This document shows positions 31,597 to 40,278 of a DNA stretch of 48,940 nucleotides, one piece after another. Numbering within the stretch: position 1 is the first letter of the stretch; every line of letters starts with the position of its first letter. The stretch comes from a virus. Both the position numbers and the translations under genes were made by a program. The DNA is taken from IMG/VR virus record IMGVR_UViG_3300009545_000030, positions 1 through 48,940 of that record; one strand, 5' to 3'. The notes under the pieces were generated by a model that saw only the letters and a list, made by a program, of their open reading frames with translations, was not told where the DNA came from and did not search any database.

Positions 31597-33174
31597 TTAA
31601 CGAACAACCGACCGAACTACATCCCTACAGATATTGCCTGTGGGGTCATGAATAAAAGAACTGCCTGCAGCGGGTGCGGCGGTTGTCAGAATATCGACTT
31701 TGCTGCTACGTACTGGTGAGCTATCTGCATCATCAATAGCCGCATAAATATCATAAGCGGTTGAGGCGGTGAGCCCTGAAATAACAATGAGGGTTGCATC
31801 ACCCATGTTTCCAGTTTGTGAGGCACTGGCAAATATCGGGGGACCGCCGCCTGAAGCCTGCCCTGCCAATATCTCAGTAGCTGTAGGGGCTGTATCGCCA
31901 TTGCCTACAACAACCAGCCGATAGGTAATAGGTTCTCCGCCGGCTGGATAGAACCGAATGACGGCAGTTGTAGAGCCTATTGAGATGGCTTCGGGCTGAA
32001 TACTGAATGCAAGTAAGGTTGGTAGATCAAACGTCGTATTAAGCAAACGAAGGCGTGTAAAGCCACCATTCCCCGCCGTTGGGCAAAGGATCGACCCCTC
32101 GCCGAATTCATTCCATGCCTCAATCATAAAGGTCGATTGAGTTTGGGTAGCGTTGGCATCCAATAGTGTTTTAGCTGTGGTTAAATGATTGCCCCACTCA
32201 GTACTGGTGGGCATGCCATGGAGCAGTGTTGATGGCGTCCAAGGCGTTGGATCAAAGCCTGCCGTAAGCGGGGGCCAGAAAACATCAATATCTGGATCGC
32301 CCATCCAGCCATTGCAGAAGCCGCGGTATATAGCACTGCCGGTTCCTACTTCGCCTGAAAATACGGCGTTATCGAGATCTGCATAGGTTGTGGGCGACGG
32401 GCCTGCAGCGTTATTGCCTGTTCCCAGAGAGTTTTGGCGTGTCGTTGTATAAATGTTTGAACCTGTTACGCCATCCCACCCGTGGGCGGGGTCACTGACA
32501 TCTATCCACGCACTAGAAGAATCGGCCTGTCCATCCATCCAATAAATGCCACCTTGGCCCTGTCCTGCAACATACGCATCGGCCGCATCAAGGAAAGTCT
32601 TTACCGCAGCATGGCTTGCATAACGATCTCTGAGGCTTGGACCCGAATTGACAATAACAACCTTCTTGCCGCCAACCGTTAGATAATTCGAATCGCCAAA
32701 ATAATTCGCGCTCCAATACTCATACAGCGAATGATCAGTCGATGAACTCAGTCCGCCTGCATTCGTCTGATTGGCGAATTGAATACAGAATTTAGGTTTT
32801 GAAACTGCCGATGTCTTATATAGCTCGATAAAATGGTTGAGGTACGGTTGTAATGTCGAGCCAGACCATTGCATGAACCAATCGATTGCAACGAAAGTGA
32901 CGCCGTATTGCTTCATCCATGAAAGCTGGGTATCACAAACGGTTTGTTGCGTTTCGTCGTATGCCCCGAGCGATAAAGGGATGCGATCATTGGGTATTAC
33001 CGACCATGGATCGGAGGCATAAGGGCCACCACCTGGCGTTGACCAGCCGGGGAAATAGTAAACGCCGCACTGATAAGTAGTAGCTGGCGTCCCGGAAGCA
33101 AAGCCGGCAGTAACGAGATCGCCTATTGTTGATCCAGGCCCGATCCCTCGGGTTACCAGATTGGCAACGGTCAT
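31597..33174 (-). CDS. GH99/WbsX-like domain fibre or depolymerase (525 aa)
   Basis: The central region has GVYYFPGWSTPGGG, QLSWMKQYGVTFVAIDWFMQ, KPKFCIQFANQT, KKVVIVNSGPSL and FMIEAWNEFGEGS, the pattern of GH99-like (WbsX) TIM-barrel proteins acting on polysaccharides. The EAWNEFGEG motif carries candidate acid residues. A fibronectin-like C-terminal domain follows (SIGSTTAVIRFYPAGGEPIT ... ASTAYDIYAAIDDADSS). It is last of four tail-surface genes upstream of terminase, and a host-glycan hydrolase is likely. Confidence 0.78.
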   Translation of the reverse strand: MTVANLVTRGIGPGSTIGDLVTAGFASGTPATTYQCGVYYFPGWSTPGGGPYASDPWSVIPNDRIPLSLGAYDETQQTVCDTQLSWMKQYGVTFVAIDWFMQWSGSTLQPYLNHFIELYKTSAVSKPKFCIQFANQTNAGGLSSSTDHSLYEYWSANYFGDSNYLTVGGKKVVIVNSGPSLRDRYASHAAVKTFLDAADAYVAGQGQGGIYWMDGQADSSSAWIDVSDPAHGWDGVTGSNIYTTTRQNSLGTGNNAAGPSPTTYADLDNAVFSGEVGTGSAIYRGFCNGWMGDPDIDVFWPPLTAGFDPTPWTPSTLLHGMPTSTEWGNHLTTAKTLLDANATQTQSTFMIEAWNEFGEGSILCPTAGNGGFTRLRLLNTTFDLPTLLAFSIQPEAISIGSTTAVIRFYPAGGEPITYRLVVVGNGDTAPTATEILAGQASGGGPPIFASASQTGNMGDATLIVISGLTASTAYDIYAAIDDADSSPVRSSKVDILTTAAPAAGSSFIHDPTGNICRDVVRSVVR

Positions 33175-34967
33175 TAACTGGCTCTCGTTCTGCTAGTCGG
33201 CGCCGAGGAGCTATCGAGAGTGTACGTAGCCGCAGTAGTACTGCCATCGAGCTTTTTAACAGTCAATATTGTGCCGGAGACAGAAACCTCACCGACACTC
33301 TGCATGGTGAGCATTAATGCCTGAGCAATCGTTGGTGCGGAACCATCGGCCGGATAACTCTCGACCATAGCATTGGCGGTAATATCACCGCGGATATCGA
33401 TACCGCCGGTGCCAGCAACTGCTTTAATGCCATCGCTGGTGCCAGCCGTTCCACCTGTTGCGACAAGGCCATGCTTGCTGGTGCCGTTGGCTGTCAATAC
33501 GAGGCCATGGCCAGCAGTCGCAATTGCTTGAATGGCATCGCCCACCGTTGTAGTAACCGTGATGCCGGCACCTGCGGTGGCGCCCCCTACGACGGCCAGA
33601 CCTGCTGTTCCGGTAGCACCTGCAGCAGCACGAATGCCAATACCAGAAGCTCCGCCAGCCGCACTGAGACCGCTTCCGCTACCAGCGGCAGTGAGCGCCA
33701 GAGCGGAACCGTTAGTGGCGGCCGACGTAATGTTCATGCCCTGGCCGGTTGCACCAGAGCCAGAGGTGAATTGCGCACCGTTGCCCGTACCACCACCGAC
33801 CGCATTGATGCCGTGAGAGGTAGTTGCGCCACCAGCCGCATTGATACCGTGTTTCGTTGTGCCGCCGCCAGCCGTGTTAATCCCATGACCCGAGGTTGCA
33901 GAAATCAGAATGCCATCGCCACTTGTAGACCCACCGGTGGCCGAGATACCCGCACTGGTTGTGGCTCCCCCAACAGCGTTAATGCCGTGCTTGGTCGTCC
34001 CGCCACCAGCTGCAGTGATGCCGTGACCACTGGTTGCTGAGGTGATGATTGCATCACCACTTGTTGATCCGCCCGTGGCTTTGATGCCGTTACCCGTTGC
34101 TCCACCAACAGCTTTAATACCAGCGCCCGTGCCATTGCCCGTGACCGAGATGCCATCACCGTTAGTTGTTCCATTGGTGATTGTTACGCCTGCACTCAAT
34201 ACCGCATTGGTCGCAACATTGATGCCCGTGACGTTAACATTGGGTACCAAAGTTGTAGAAGCTGGAGAGCCACCATAAACGACGTAGGTGATAGTACCGG
34301 TAGGAGTTGTGGTCCACGTATCGACAGTTACGGTATCGGTAGAACCGACATTAGCGGTGATTACGCGCGACTGACCAACGCCCGTGGTTCCACCTGTAAT
34401 AATAACTGTGGCGCCAATCAACTCACTGTCAGCAAAAGCCGCGGCAGAGCGAAGCACCAATGTTGTACCGGTGGCGGATTGGGCTGTGCCGTTGTCAACA
34501 ATACCGAGTGCAGGAATAGCGCCAGCCGGTAAATTCACATTCGCGAAATCAAGGCCCGCTTCGCCTGTGGTCGTAATATCCAGCGTTCTGCCAGCGGTAG
34601 TGGGCATAACAGCGCCCATAGCAGCAACGCTGTAATCGGAAACAAATTTAGCCGAGGCATTGCCGTAGGTGTAAATCCGGATAACTTGGTCTTCAATCGC
34701 TTTGGTTGCTGAATCCACAATTTGCACAACGACTTCGGCTGCCGATAATTCCGTAGCGGTCAGAGTGATTGACCAGAGCGCAGAACCTGTACCGCCTACG
34801 GCAGCAGGGTTGTTCGTTGTGTTCGCGACGTTGCCGCCATCTTTCGAAACCTTTGTATCTCCCGTTGCTGGCGTCCAATCGGCAGAGACAGCCAAGTCTA
34901 CTACCGCACGCTTGACCACGGGAAAAGTAAATGTGGTCTGCGTATTATATTTGGCTAAGAGATACAT
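33174..34967 (-). CDS. Repeat-rich fibre protein (597 aa)
   Basis: Residues 1-110 form a conserved fibre N-terminal domain (MYLLAKYNTQTTFTFPVVKR, VVDLAVSADWTPATGDTKVS). Residues ~120-240 contain RTLDITTTGEAGLDFANVN and AGAIPALGIVDNGTAQ. From ~260 to ~530 there are over fifteen short Gly/Ala/Thr/His repeats of ~13 residues of the type GGGTTKHGINAVG, including a ~44-residue higher-order duplication (SATSGHGITAAGGG / SATSGHGINTAGGG). These look like a glycine-rich solenoid shaft. Confidence 0.75.
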   Translation of the reverse strand: MYLLAKYNTQTTFTFPVVKRAVVDLAVSADWTPATGDTKVSKDGGNVANTTNNPAAVGGTGSALWSITLTATELSAAEVVVQIVDSATKAIEDQVIRIYTYGNASAKFVSDYSVAAMGAVMPTTAGRTLDITTTGEAGLDFANVNLPAGAIPALGIVDNGTAQSATGTTLVLRSAAAFADSELIGATVIITGGTTGVGQSRVITANVGSTDTVTVDTWTTTPTGTITYVVYGGSPASTTLVPNVNVTGINVATNAVLSAGVTITNGTTNGDGISVTGNGTGAGIKAVGGATGNGIKATGGSTSGDAIITSATSGHGITAAGGGTTKHGINAVGGATTSAGISATGGSTSGDGILISATSGHGINTAGGGTTKHGINAAGGATTSHGINAVGGGTGNGAQFTSGSGATGQGMNITSAATNGSALALTAAGSGSGLSAAGGASGIGIRAAAGATGTAGLAVVGGATAGAGITVTTTVGDAIQAIATAGHGLVLTANGTSKHGLVATGGTAGTSDGIKAVAGTGGIDIRGDITANAMVESYPADGSAPTIAQALMLTMQSVGEVSVSGTILTVKKLDGSTTAATYTLDSSSAPTSRTRAS

Positions 34968-34976
34968 AATTCATCC

Positions 34977-35672
34977 TCAATACTGACCACGAAATTCTCC
35001 GCGGGTATTGCGTTCAAGCTGTGAAATAATTATTCCGGCGGCGCCTACGGTGGGATTATCAGCAGAATCGCTATTTACGGTTCCGGTTATGCTGAGCGTC
35101 TTCCCACTGACTGTATCGACAAGACTTGTATCGGTAAGCGGCCAATAAGCCGTAAGAGTGCCCGATGAAATTGTTGATGGGGTTGCGCCTGCAATCAGGG
35201 AGGTGCGGTCACCACTACTGAGCGCGCTCGACCACATCGCGACATGCGCAATCTTTCCATCAATATCGGATATAGCACCTTGGCGCGAATCACCGCCGAT
35301 ACAGAAATTTGGCGAACTTTCCGCATTAAAAGTCCCAGCGAAGCCACCGGTCACGGACTCGCCAAGAGCATAAATATTTACATTCCCTGACCCGTCATAA
35401 ATCATAATTACGGGATACCATGTGGCTGTCGATGGCGATCCCGTGGTTGACGCATTGCCACCAGAGGCTTGCTGCATTTCTGTATAAAATTTTGTACTTT
35501 GCAGCTCAAGATCTATGTAAGATCCAGAGACATTGTTGTAGGCCAGCATTTTCGTGCCAGCTATGGAAGTGAATTTTATCCAAGCCAAAAGAGTGAGTGG
35601 GCGCGCAGTAATCCCCATTGAGCCCGTATAGGTAAGGCGCTGGCCTGTTGTGTTTGTAAATACACGGCTCAT
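34977..35672 (-). CDS. LamG/concanavalin-like adhesin (231 aa)
   Basis: The product has the jelly-roll pattern of LamG-like domains: MSRVFTNTTGQRLTYTGSMG, PLTLLAWIKFTSIAGTKMLA, YPVIMIYDGSGNVNIYALGE, GKIAHVAMWSSALSSGDRTS, and LTAYWPLTDTSLVDTVSGKT. Such domains bind sugars or surface proteins. It lies between two fibre genes and overlaps the upstream stop, so it is probably a receptor-binding module of the virion. Confidence 0.8.
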   Translation of the reverse strand: MSRVFTNTTGQRLTYTGSMGITARPLTLLAWIKFTSIAGTKMLAYNNVSGSYIDLELQSTKFYTEMQQASGGNASTTGSPSTATWYPVIMIYDGSGNVNIYALGESVTGGFAGTFNAESSPNFCIGGDSRQGAISDIDGKIAHVAMWSSALSSGDRTSLIAGATPSTISSGTLTAYWPLTDTSLVDTVSGKTLSITGTVNSDSADNPTVGAAGIIISQLERNTRGEFRGQY

Positions 35673-37240
35673 TGGTCACTAATCTCCGCACCACGTGTAT
35701 ACGGATAAGTGGCCAAGTACGCCACCTGGAGAGCCCAGGCGGTATCTATATAAGCGCTGGAGCCTTGTAGCTCTGCATTTGTATTAGAGCTGGATTTGCC
35801 GCCATCGCTGAAAGCCGGTGAGGCAGAGGAGCGTATAATTGTGGAATCGCAAGCATACGTTCCAGTCGCCGTAGAAAATGAATTGACTGCAACCTGTCCA
35901 TAAAAAGAGCAGCGCGAAATATAGGTATTACCTTGTGTGCCAGATGCGCCTGCTGCAGCTAAATCTAATGCCTTCCCGCCCAAAGCGTCCCCGCCAGCAC
36001 AATGCACATATTCTATTTCGCCAGTTGTTCCACCATTTTGATTCTGTGCCCCGACAGCAAAACCATTCTGTGATTTGCAATAACGCACGGTAATTTGTTG
36101 GCAGGAATCCTTAAGATATAGCTCTTCAGCCGCATTAGAATTAATCATGCGGCAACCCTCAAAAAGGGCATATTTCAACCCATAAGCCGAAACAATGCCG
36201 TAGCTGTTCGAGCTTGACGGACGGCCATCCTCAAGGATATTTCGGAAAAATACATAATGGTTATAAGTGCCATCTGAGCTGGAGGCGTCATTCGAAAAGA
36301 AAAACGGCGTGGCATTATCTGTGCCTGCCGTGCCAACACCTATATTTGTATAACTGAGATTGCATGCAGTTATGCGATCTTGGCCATCTGGAATCATGAA
36401 ATACTGCATGTCAGCTTTACCGGCTGTTACACCAGTAAAAGTAAGTTCATTAATAAAACCATCCGCAATATTTCCACCGGAGATGGATACAAAATTCCCG
36501 GCAGCAAAATCTATCGTTGCGCTGCCGGCTACAGCCCCCGAGGTTGGCAACGAATACATCACCACAGGGCATTTGGTGTTATTCAGCATGACATTGCCAT
36601 TTGACTGATTAGTATGCCCTGTGAGCGTATAAGTGCCGCTCTCCTTAAATATTACATGGCCGATTATTGTCGTTACAGTTGATGCGCTACCGAATGCTTT
36701 GCGCAAATCCGTTTTATAGGGATTTGAATAGCTGCCAGTGCCTGTAGAATCATTTCCAGAGGTTGCCGCAAACCACATGAATTTAGTGGTGTCGTCTTTA
36801 TCAACCACCGATATGGATACTGTAGTTGATACAGAATTAGAGTCCTGATCGGTAATAGTGGCGGTGATTGTATAAGTCCCGATTGCGGGCGCATCACACA
36901 TAACCATGCCATAATTTTGCAATGTATTGGCATACCAATCACGCGGCATATCTTGGCCGATTGAAATGCCCGGCATGTCGCTGGATATTGTGTATCGGAA
37001 TGGTGGTCTGCCGCCCATAACGCCGATTGGGAAGCGCATTGGCACACCAGCAGGCTGCAGCTTATGCCGAGCAAAAGCCCCAGCAACCGCCTCACTATCG
37101 GGACGAGGATAAATGAGACGCAGCGTTAAGTTTGCAGCCGGCATTGCGCGGCCGGCAGGCAAAGGGAATGTGTAAACGTTGCCGCCACCACCACCAGCCG
37201 AATAAGACGGCCTAAAAATGGGGGGCTGGCGCTGGATCAT
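35669..37240 (-). CDS. Ig-like plus beta-helix tail protein (~523 aa)
   Basis: ATG 37240 is used; GTG 37246 would add two residues. Near residues 70-150 there is a cadherin/Ig-like putative domain (GGRPPFRYTISSDMPGISIG, GTYTITATITDQDSNSVSTT). The rest forms a right-handed beta-helix (FMWFAATSGNDSTGTGSYSN, ITACNLSYTNIGVGTAG, LFEGCRMINSNAAEELYLKD). It is the second gene after the late promoter. Probably a spike or fibre. No catalytic residues assigned. Confidence 0.75.
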   Translation of the reverse strand: MIQRQPPIFRPSYSAGGGGGNVYTFPLPAGRAMPAANLTLRLIYPRPDSEAVAGAFARHKLQPAGVPMRFPIGVMGGRPPFRYTISSDMPGISIGQDMPRDWYANTLQNYGMVMCDAPAIGTYTITATITDQDSNSVSTTVSISVVDKDDTTKFMWFAATSGNDSTGTGSYSNPYKTDLRKAFGSASTVTTIIGHVIFKESGTYTLTGHTNQSNGNVMLNNTKCPVVMYSLPTSGAVAGSATIDFAAGNFVSISGGNIADGFINELTFTGVTAGKADMQYFMIPDGQDRITACNLSYTNIGVGTAGTDNATPFFFSNDASSSDGTYNHYVFFRNILEDGRPSSSNSYGIVSAYGLKYALFEGCRMINSNAAEELYLKDSCQQITVRYCKSQNGFAVGAQNQNGGTTGEIEYVHCAGGDALGGKALDLAAAGASGTQGNTYISRCSFYGQVAVNSFSTATGTYACDSTIIRSSASPAFSDGGKSSSNTNAELQGSSAYIDTAWALQVAYLATYPYTRGAEISDQ

Positions 37241-37245
37241 GCCCA

Positions 37246-37665
37246 CTATTTAATTTTCGCCTCGATCAATTCTTTAAGGCTGTCGAATCGTTCGAGCTGT
37301 ATTTCCTTATCCTCTCTGCGCTGCTCAGAGATACGATTCATTGCGCCAGTCAATTGCTTACTGGCTTCAATGGCATTCTTTTCTACGTTGTCATGCAGGC
37401 TTTCGACGTTAGCTTTGATGGCGCCTAAACTGGCTTCCAGTTTTTCAACATTGCTGATTCGCCCCTCGAGCCGATTCAAAATAGGCATGACTCGGGTATT
37501 TTCAAACTCCTGCAACCCAGCTTCGACAATTTGCCCGGTCTCAATCTCATTCAGCTTTCGCAGTCGTTTGTAGAGAAAATGGATAATCCCGCCCAATATC
37601 GTCGCAATCCCAGAGAGCGCCCAGCCGATCACCCCAGATGCGTCTGGATCGAGTGGGCTAGCCAA
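37246..37665 (-). CDS. Membrane-anchored coiled-coil protein, holin position (139 aa)
   Basis: TTG 37665 is chosen because AAGGA lies 7 nt upstream, just after a terminator U tract; an in-frame start 66 bp upstream would run through both arms of that terminator. A transmembrane helix at residues ~11-28 (VIGWALSGIATILGGIIHFLY) is followed by a basic stretch (KRLRKLNE) and a long coiled coil to the end. It is the first gene of the late transcript, where lambdoid phages place lysis genes. It could be a holin-like or anchor protein. Confidence 0.62.
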   Translation of the reverse strand: MASPLDPDASGVIGWALSGIATILGGIIHFLYKRLRKLNEIETGQIVEAGLQEFENTRVMPILNRLEGRISNVEKLEASLGAIKANVESLHDNVEKNAIEASKQLTGAMNRISEQRREDKEIQLERFDSLKELIEAKIK

Positions 37666-37677
37666 TGCTTTATCCTT

Positions 37678-37701
37678 AAAAAAATCCCCGCCGGAGCGGG
37701 G
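37678..37701 (-). terminator. Intrinsic terminator 2 in the late leader
   Basis: On the minus strand CCCCGC pairs with GCGGGG around TCCG (stem 37686-37701) and is followed by A then seven T (37684-37678). It stops leftward transcripts about 100 bp after the late promoter and just before the first late gene. Confidence 0.85.
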
Positions 37702-37732
37702 TAATGGACTACGAGCGAGAAATCGGGGCAAT

Positions 37733-37760
37733 AAAAAAGCCCCGCTGCTTAGGCGAGGCT
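37733..37760 (-). terminator. Intrinsic terminator 1 in the late leader (tR'-like)
   Basis: On the minus strand AGCCTCGC pairs with GCGGGGCT (one T-G pair) around a 7-nt loop (37738-37760) and is followed by six T (37738-37733). It lies ~40 bp after the predicted late start point, as lambda tR' does after pR'. Confidence 0.85.
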
Positions 37761-37804
37761 TAATGAATTCACTTTTTTGAGAGCGAGCGGCGCCCTCGTG
37801 TTAA

Positions 37805-37833
37805 AGATTATTGCCTTCACGCGGCACTGTCAA
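37805..37833 (-). promoter_or_regulatory. Late promoter, pR'-like
   Basis: On the minus strand TTGACA (37833-37828), 17-bp spacer, TAATCT (37810-37805). The -35 is a perfect sigma-70 box inside the last codons of the Q-like gene. Two intrinsic terminators follow. This is the layout of a lambdoid late promoter whose transcript is released by Q-modified polymerase. Confidence 0.8.
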
Positions 37834-38152
37834 TACTTTCAACATACCGATTCATAAAGGCTTTTTGGGCGAACTCCAAGCTGTCTGGCCGGTAGAATTT
37901 ATGGTTGCGATAGGTGTCGATCAGAACGACATAGGCATAGGTTTCTTCGCGTTTTAACCCAGCCAGAGCCTGATCGACAGCCAGCATGGTCTGGTCATCG
38001 GCCATCGCATACTCGGCATGTTTGCCAATTTCCGGGTATTCATCCCTTACTTCGCTTTGCCATCGTGATTTTGACGCATCCAGCCGACCTAATGGATTGG
38101 CTGACCATAAAACCCACTGCTCTAACAGCCGATCTACATCGCGCAACTCCAT
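37817..38152 (-). CDS. Q-like antitermination protein (111 aa)
   Basis: The product begins MELRDVDRLLEQWVLWSANP and is rich in charged helices, with a LDASKSRW segment and an alpha-helical C terminus. Size, the start resembling IEQVLERWGAW of the small phage antitermination Q family, and its position after ninG and before a promoter with two terminators all point to a Q-type antiterminator. Sequence similarity alone is modest. The TAATG overlap with the HTH gene couples them. Confidence 0.68.
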   Translation of the reverse strand: MELRDVDRLLEQWVLWSANPLGRLDASKSRWQSEVRDEYPEIGKHAEYAMADDQTMLAVDQALAGLKREETYAYVVLIDTYRNHKFYRPDSLEFAQKAFMNRYVESIDSAA

Positions 38153-38541
38153 TAGGCGATCTTCCTTCTCGAAGCCATCCAGGCATCAAGATCGGCCTTT
38201 GTGAAGCGTCTCGCCTTATTGGCCATGGTGAATACGGGTCCGCTTCCCCTAACAATATGATTTCCAATGCAACGCCGAGAAACACCGCAATACTTCGCCG
38301 CCTCTTTGATTCCCATCGTATCTTTTGGGACTGGCTCGGCATTGCTTATTCTCAGCGGCTCACTGAAAACAAAGGCGCTTGTACCCACTGGAACGCCGCA
38401 AATCCTCCCGCCCCTCGCAAAATACTCCTCCTTCTGCCTGTCCAGTTCCATTTGCTCCAAGGCTTTGATTGAGAGTGACACCCCTGGCCTCTCATTGCAC
38501 CGCCGCATTTCAATGTAATCGTCTCGGGTTAATCTGCTCAT
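38152..38541 (-). CDS. HTH DNA-binding protein (129 aa)
   Basis: The C-terminal half has MGIKEAAKYCGVSRRCIGNH and RRFTKADLDAWMASRR, the MerR/excisionase-like winged helix-turn-helix pattern. The N-terminal ~60 residues are helical and charged. It lies between ninG and the Q-like gene with ATGA and TAATG overlaps. It might regulate late switching, which is inference. Confidence 0.75.
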   Translation of the reverse strand: MSRLTRDDYIEMRRCNERPGVSLSIKALEQMELDRQKEEYFARGGRICGVPVGTSAFVFSEPLRISNAEPVPKDTMGIKEAAKYCGVSRRCIGNHIVRGSGPVFTMANKARRFTKADLDAWMASRRKIA

Positions 38542-39077
38542 ACGATTCTCCGGCTCAAAGGTTTAAGACGTGCTTTGTAATCAGCCTTGATCGCTTTCAA
38601 ATCCTCGATGGAATACTTTTTAACTTCGTGCGGACCTTCGATTTCGGCAACGACTTCGGATCCATATTTGAGCAAAAGTCCAATTCTGTAGTTGGCGATG
38701 TTGCCGGATAGGTGTGAGTTACACCGCTTACACTGTTTGTTCGCGTTGAGTTCATGAAATCGTAATTCCGGATTTGCCCCGATAGAGCGATAATGCCCAC
38801 AATCGTAATCTCCGCCTCGTGTCATAGGTGTGAAGTCGCCGCAAGAAATGCAAGGCAGATCAGTATCTCGATAACGGACAAACGCATTAAAGGCTGCCTG
38901 CGCCTCTCTGAGCCATTGCGATCTCGTCTTGAGCCTTTGCTTGGCCTCACGGTTTATTTTGCGCTGCATCTTATCCTGCTTCGTCCTGACAAGCGTTAGG
39001 GCACAAGGAACCGAGCAGGTAGTCTGCAATGGCCGTACAGGTTCGTATTTTGTTTTGCAACCCCTGCAAGTACGCAT
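38538..39077 (-). CDS. ninG: NinG recombination protein (179 aa)
   Basis: The N terminus MRTCRGCKTKYEPVRPLQTT is a cysteine knuckle. The central block has VRYRDTDLPCISCGDFTP, YDCGHYRSIGANPELRF, NANKQCKRCNSHLSGN and YRIGLLLKYGSEVVA, all diagnostic of NinG (Rap), a lambda nin-region structure-specific nuclease. The HYRS/CxxC..CxxC pattern forms an HNH-like zinc site. Upstream of Q as in lambda. Confidence 0.94.
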   Translation of the reverse strand: MRTCRGCKTKYEPVRPLQTTCSVPCALTLVRTKQDKMQRKINREAKQRLKTRSQWLREAQAAFNAFVRYRDTDLPCISCGDFTPMTRGGDYDCGHYRSIGANPELRFHELNANKQCKRCNSHLSGNIANYRIGLLLKYGSEVVAEIEGPHEVKKYSIEDLKAIKADYKARLKPLSRRIV

Positions 39078-39079
39078 GA

Positions 39080-39319
39080 TTATTTCGCATTAATTTGATT
39101 GGCGATATCGGTGGCGGTCGTAAACAGCTTGCCCACTAATCGCGTTGCACAATTCTTAATCCCGGCCCAGCTGGAACTAACGCATCCATCGCTATGACCG
39201 CAAATAATCACAGCTGCAATCACCTCGCCATTCTTTGCATCTGCAAGAACTTGTTCTAAAAACTCAATTACATCTTTGTGTGGCCGCTTCTCAATTACGG
39301 CTATGGGTTCTTTTTTCAC
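39080..39319 (-). CDS. Hypothetical nin-region protein (79 aa)
   Basis: The product MKKEPIAVIEKRPHKDVIEF ... FLEQVLADAKNGEVIAAVII then CGHSDGCVSSSWAG is a small phage protein found beside nin genes. An HS.GCVSSSW segment could place a Cys/His pair, but no function is known. ATGA overlap with ninB. Confidence 0.72.
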   Translation of the reverse strand: MKKEPIAVIEKRPHKDVIEFLEQVLADAKNGEVIAAVIICGHSDGCVSSSWAGIKNCATRLVGKLFTTATDIANQINAK

Positions 39320-39747
39320 GCTGCCGCAGCCTCCCGATATTGCGCATATTCGGCATCAGCCGGATGCGGAAGTAAGCAGCCGTGATCGGCCGCCCATGCG
39401 TCGATCTTGGTCATATAGTGGTACATCTGGCCTGTATCAAGATTGGCTGTTGATGCAAGCTGCTGGCTGATTTTTGTATTACCAACAATCTTGTCCTCAT
39501 ACCCGAGAAATTGATGGCGCATAAGATCGTGCATATCGTCCTTGGTGAATTTCTTGCCACCGCGGCTGAAATGCTCGGCCATCAATGTCAGCCACTGCCA
39601 ATAAAGATTGGAGGCGTTCAGACTGCGCTTATCGCGCCACTCTTCGAACGTAATCCTCCACCCCTTCTCCGGCATAGATTGAGCCAGGAACCTAAAGCAC
39701 TGTTGTAGCTGTTCGCGGGTTTGGGCTTTCCAATATTGGGCTGTCAT
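39316..39747 (-). CDS. ninB: NinB recombination protein (143 aa)
   Basis: The product has NinB family blocks: RITFEEWRDKRSLNASNLYW near the start, KKFTKDDMHDLMRHQFLGYE, and STANLDTGQMYHYMTKIDAW near the end. NinB (Orf) of lambda is an SSB-binding recombination mediator. It lies between the HNH gene and ninG. Length is typical (lambda NinB 146 aa). Confidence 0.9.
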   Translation of the reverse strand: MTAQYWKAQTREQLQQCFRFLAQSMPEKGWRITFEEWRDKRSLNASNLYWQWLTLMAEHFSRGGKKFTKDDMHDLMRHQFLGYEDKIVGNTKISQQLASTANLDTGQMYHYMTKIDAWAADHGCLLPHPADAEYAQYREAAAA

Positions 39748-40076
39748 AATTGATCAACCATATCCACTTGTGGAGAGCGATTACGACGCGTTTTTGCTGA
39801 ATTTTGTGCATGATGTTGCTTGTCATAATTAAGATGGCATCGTTGGCACAACGCCTTCAAATTCTCATGCGCGCAGTTCTCTGGCGTATGATCCAAATGC
39901 GCAATTGTCAGCACCACTTTAGAGCCTGTTTCTATATGCATAGAATAATTCGGCACGCGACAATCAGGGAAATCAGGCGACCCCTCACAGCAATGATTTG
40001 CCCTTTCCAAGATCTGAGCACGAATAGATTTCCAGTTTTTTGGATAGCGTGCTTTATTTTCCGGTTTAATTGGCAT
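39744..40076 (-). CDS. HNH endonuclease (110 aa)
   Basis: ATG 40076 gives MPIKPENKARYPKNWKSIRA, the usual start of this phage HNH family. The fold has CCEG...CRVPN, VVLTIAHLDHTPENC and NLKALCQRCHLNYDKQHH, with HNH-type His/Asn and Cys residues. A longer start 57 bp upstream has no good ribosome site. It overlaps the previous gene by 11 bp. It may process DNA during recombination or packaging. Confidence 0.9.
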   Translation of the reverse strand: MPIKPENKARYPKNWKSIRAQILERANHCCEGSPDFPDCRVPNYSMHIETGSKVVLTIAHLDHTPENCAHENLKALCQRCHLNYDKQHHAQNSAKTRRNRSPQVDMVDQL

Positions 40077-40278
40077 TATCAAAAAGTCCGAATTTGTTGA
40101 ATTTGAATTTCTCCGCCTGCTCAGCATCTGCAATTTTCTGGAAGGCCGCTTTCATCTCTTCCCGCTCTTCCTCGGTCATAGGCTTAACCGGCGTTGGCTC
40201 AAGCCCCAATGCATACATCTTGCAAGGACAGTGCGGATCGTTGCCTCTTGGACCCATACAGGCGCAGGGGCTAATCAT
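40066..40278 (-). CDS. Small cysteine-rich protein (70 aa)
   Basis: ATG 40278 (GGAGAGG 5 nt upstream, ATGA overlap) gives MISPCACMGPRGNDPHCPCK, then EEEREEMKAAFQKIADAEQA. The N-terminal four cysteines could bind a metal; the rest is a charged helix. Function unknown. Confidence 0.68.
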   Translation of the reverse strand: MISPCACMGPRGNDPHCPCKMYALGLEPTPVKPMTEEEREEMKAAFQKIADAEQAEKFKFNKFGLFDNAN

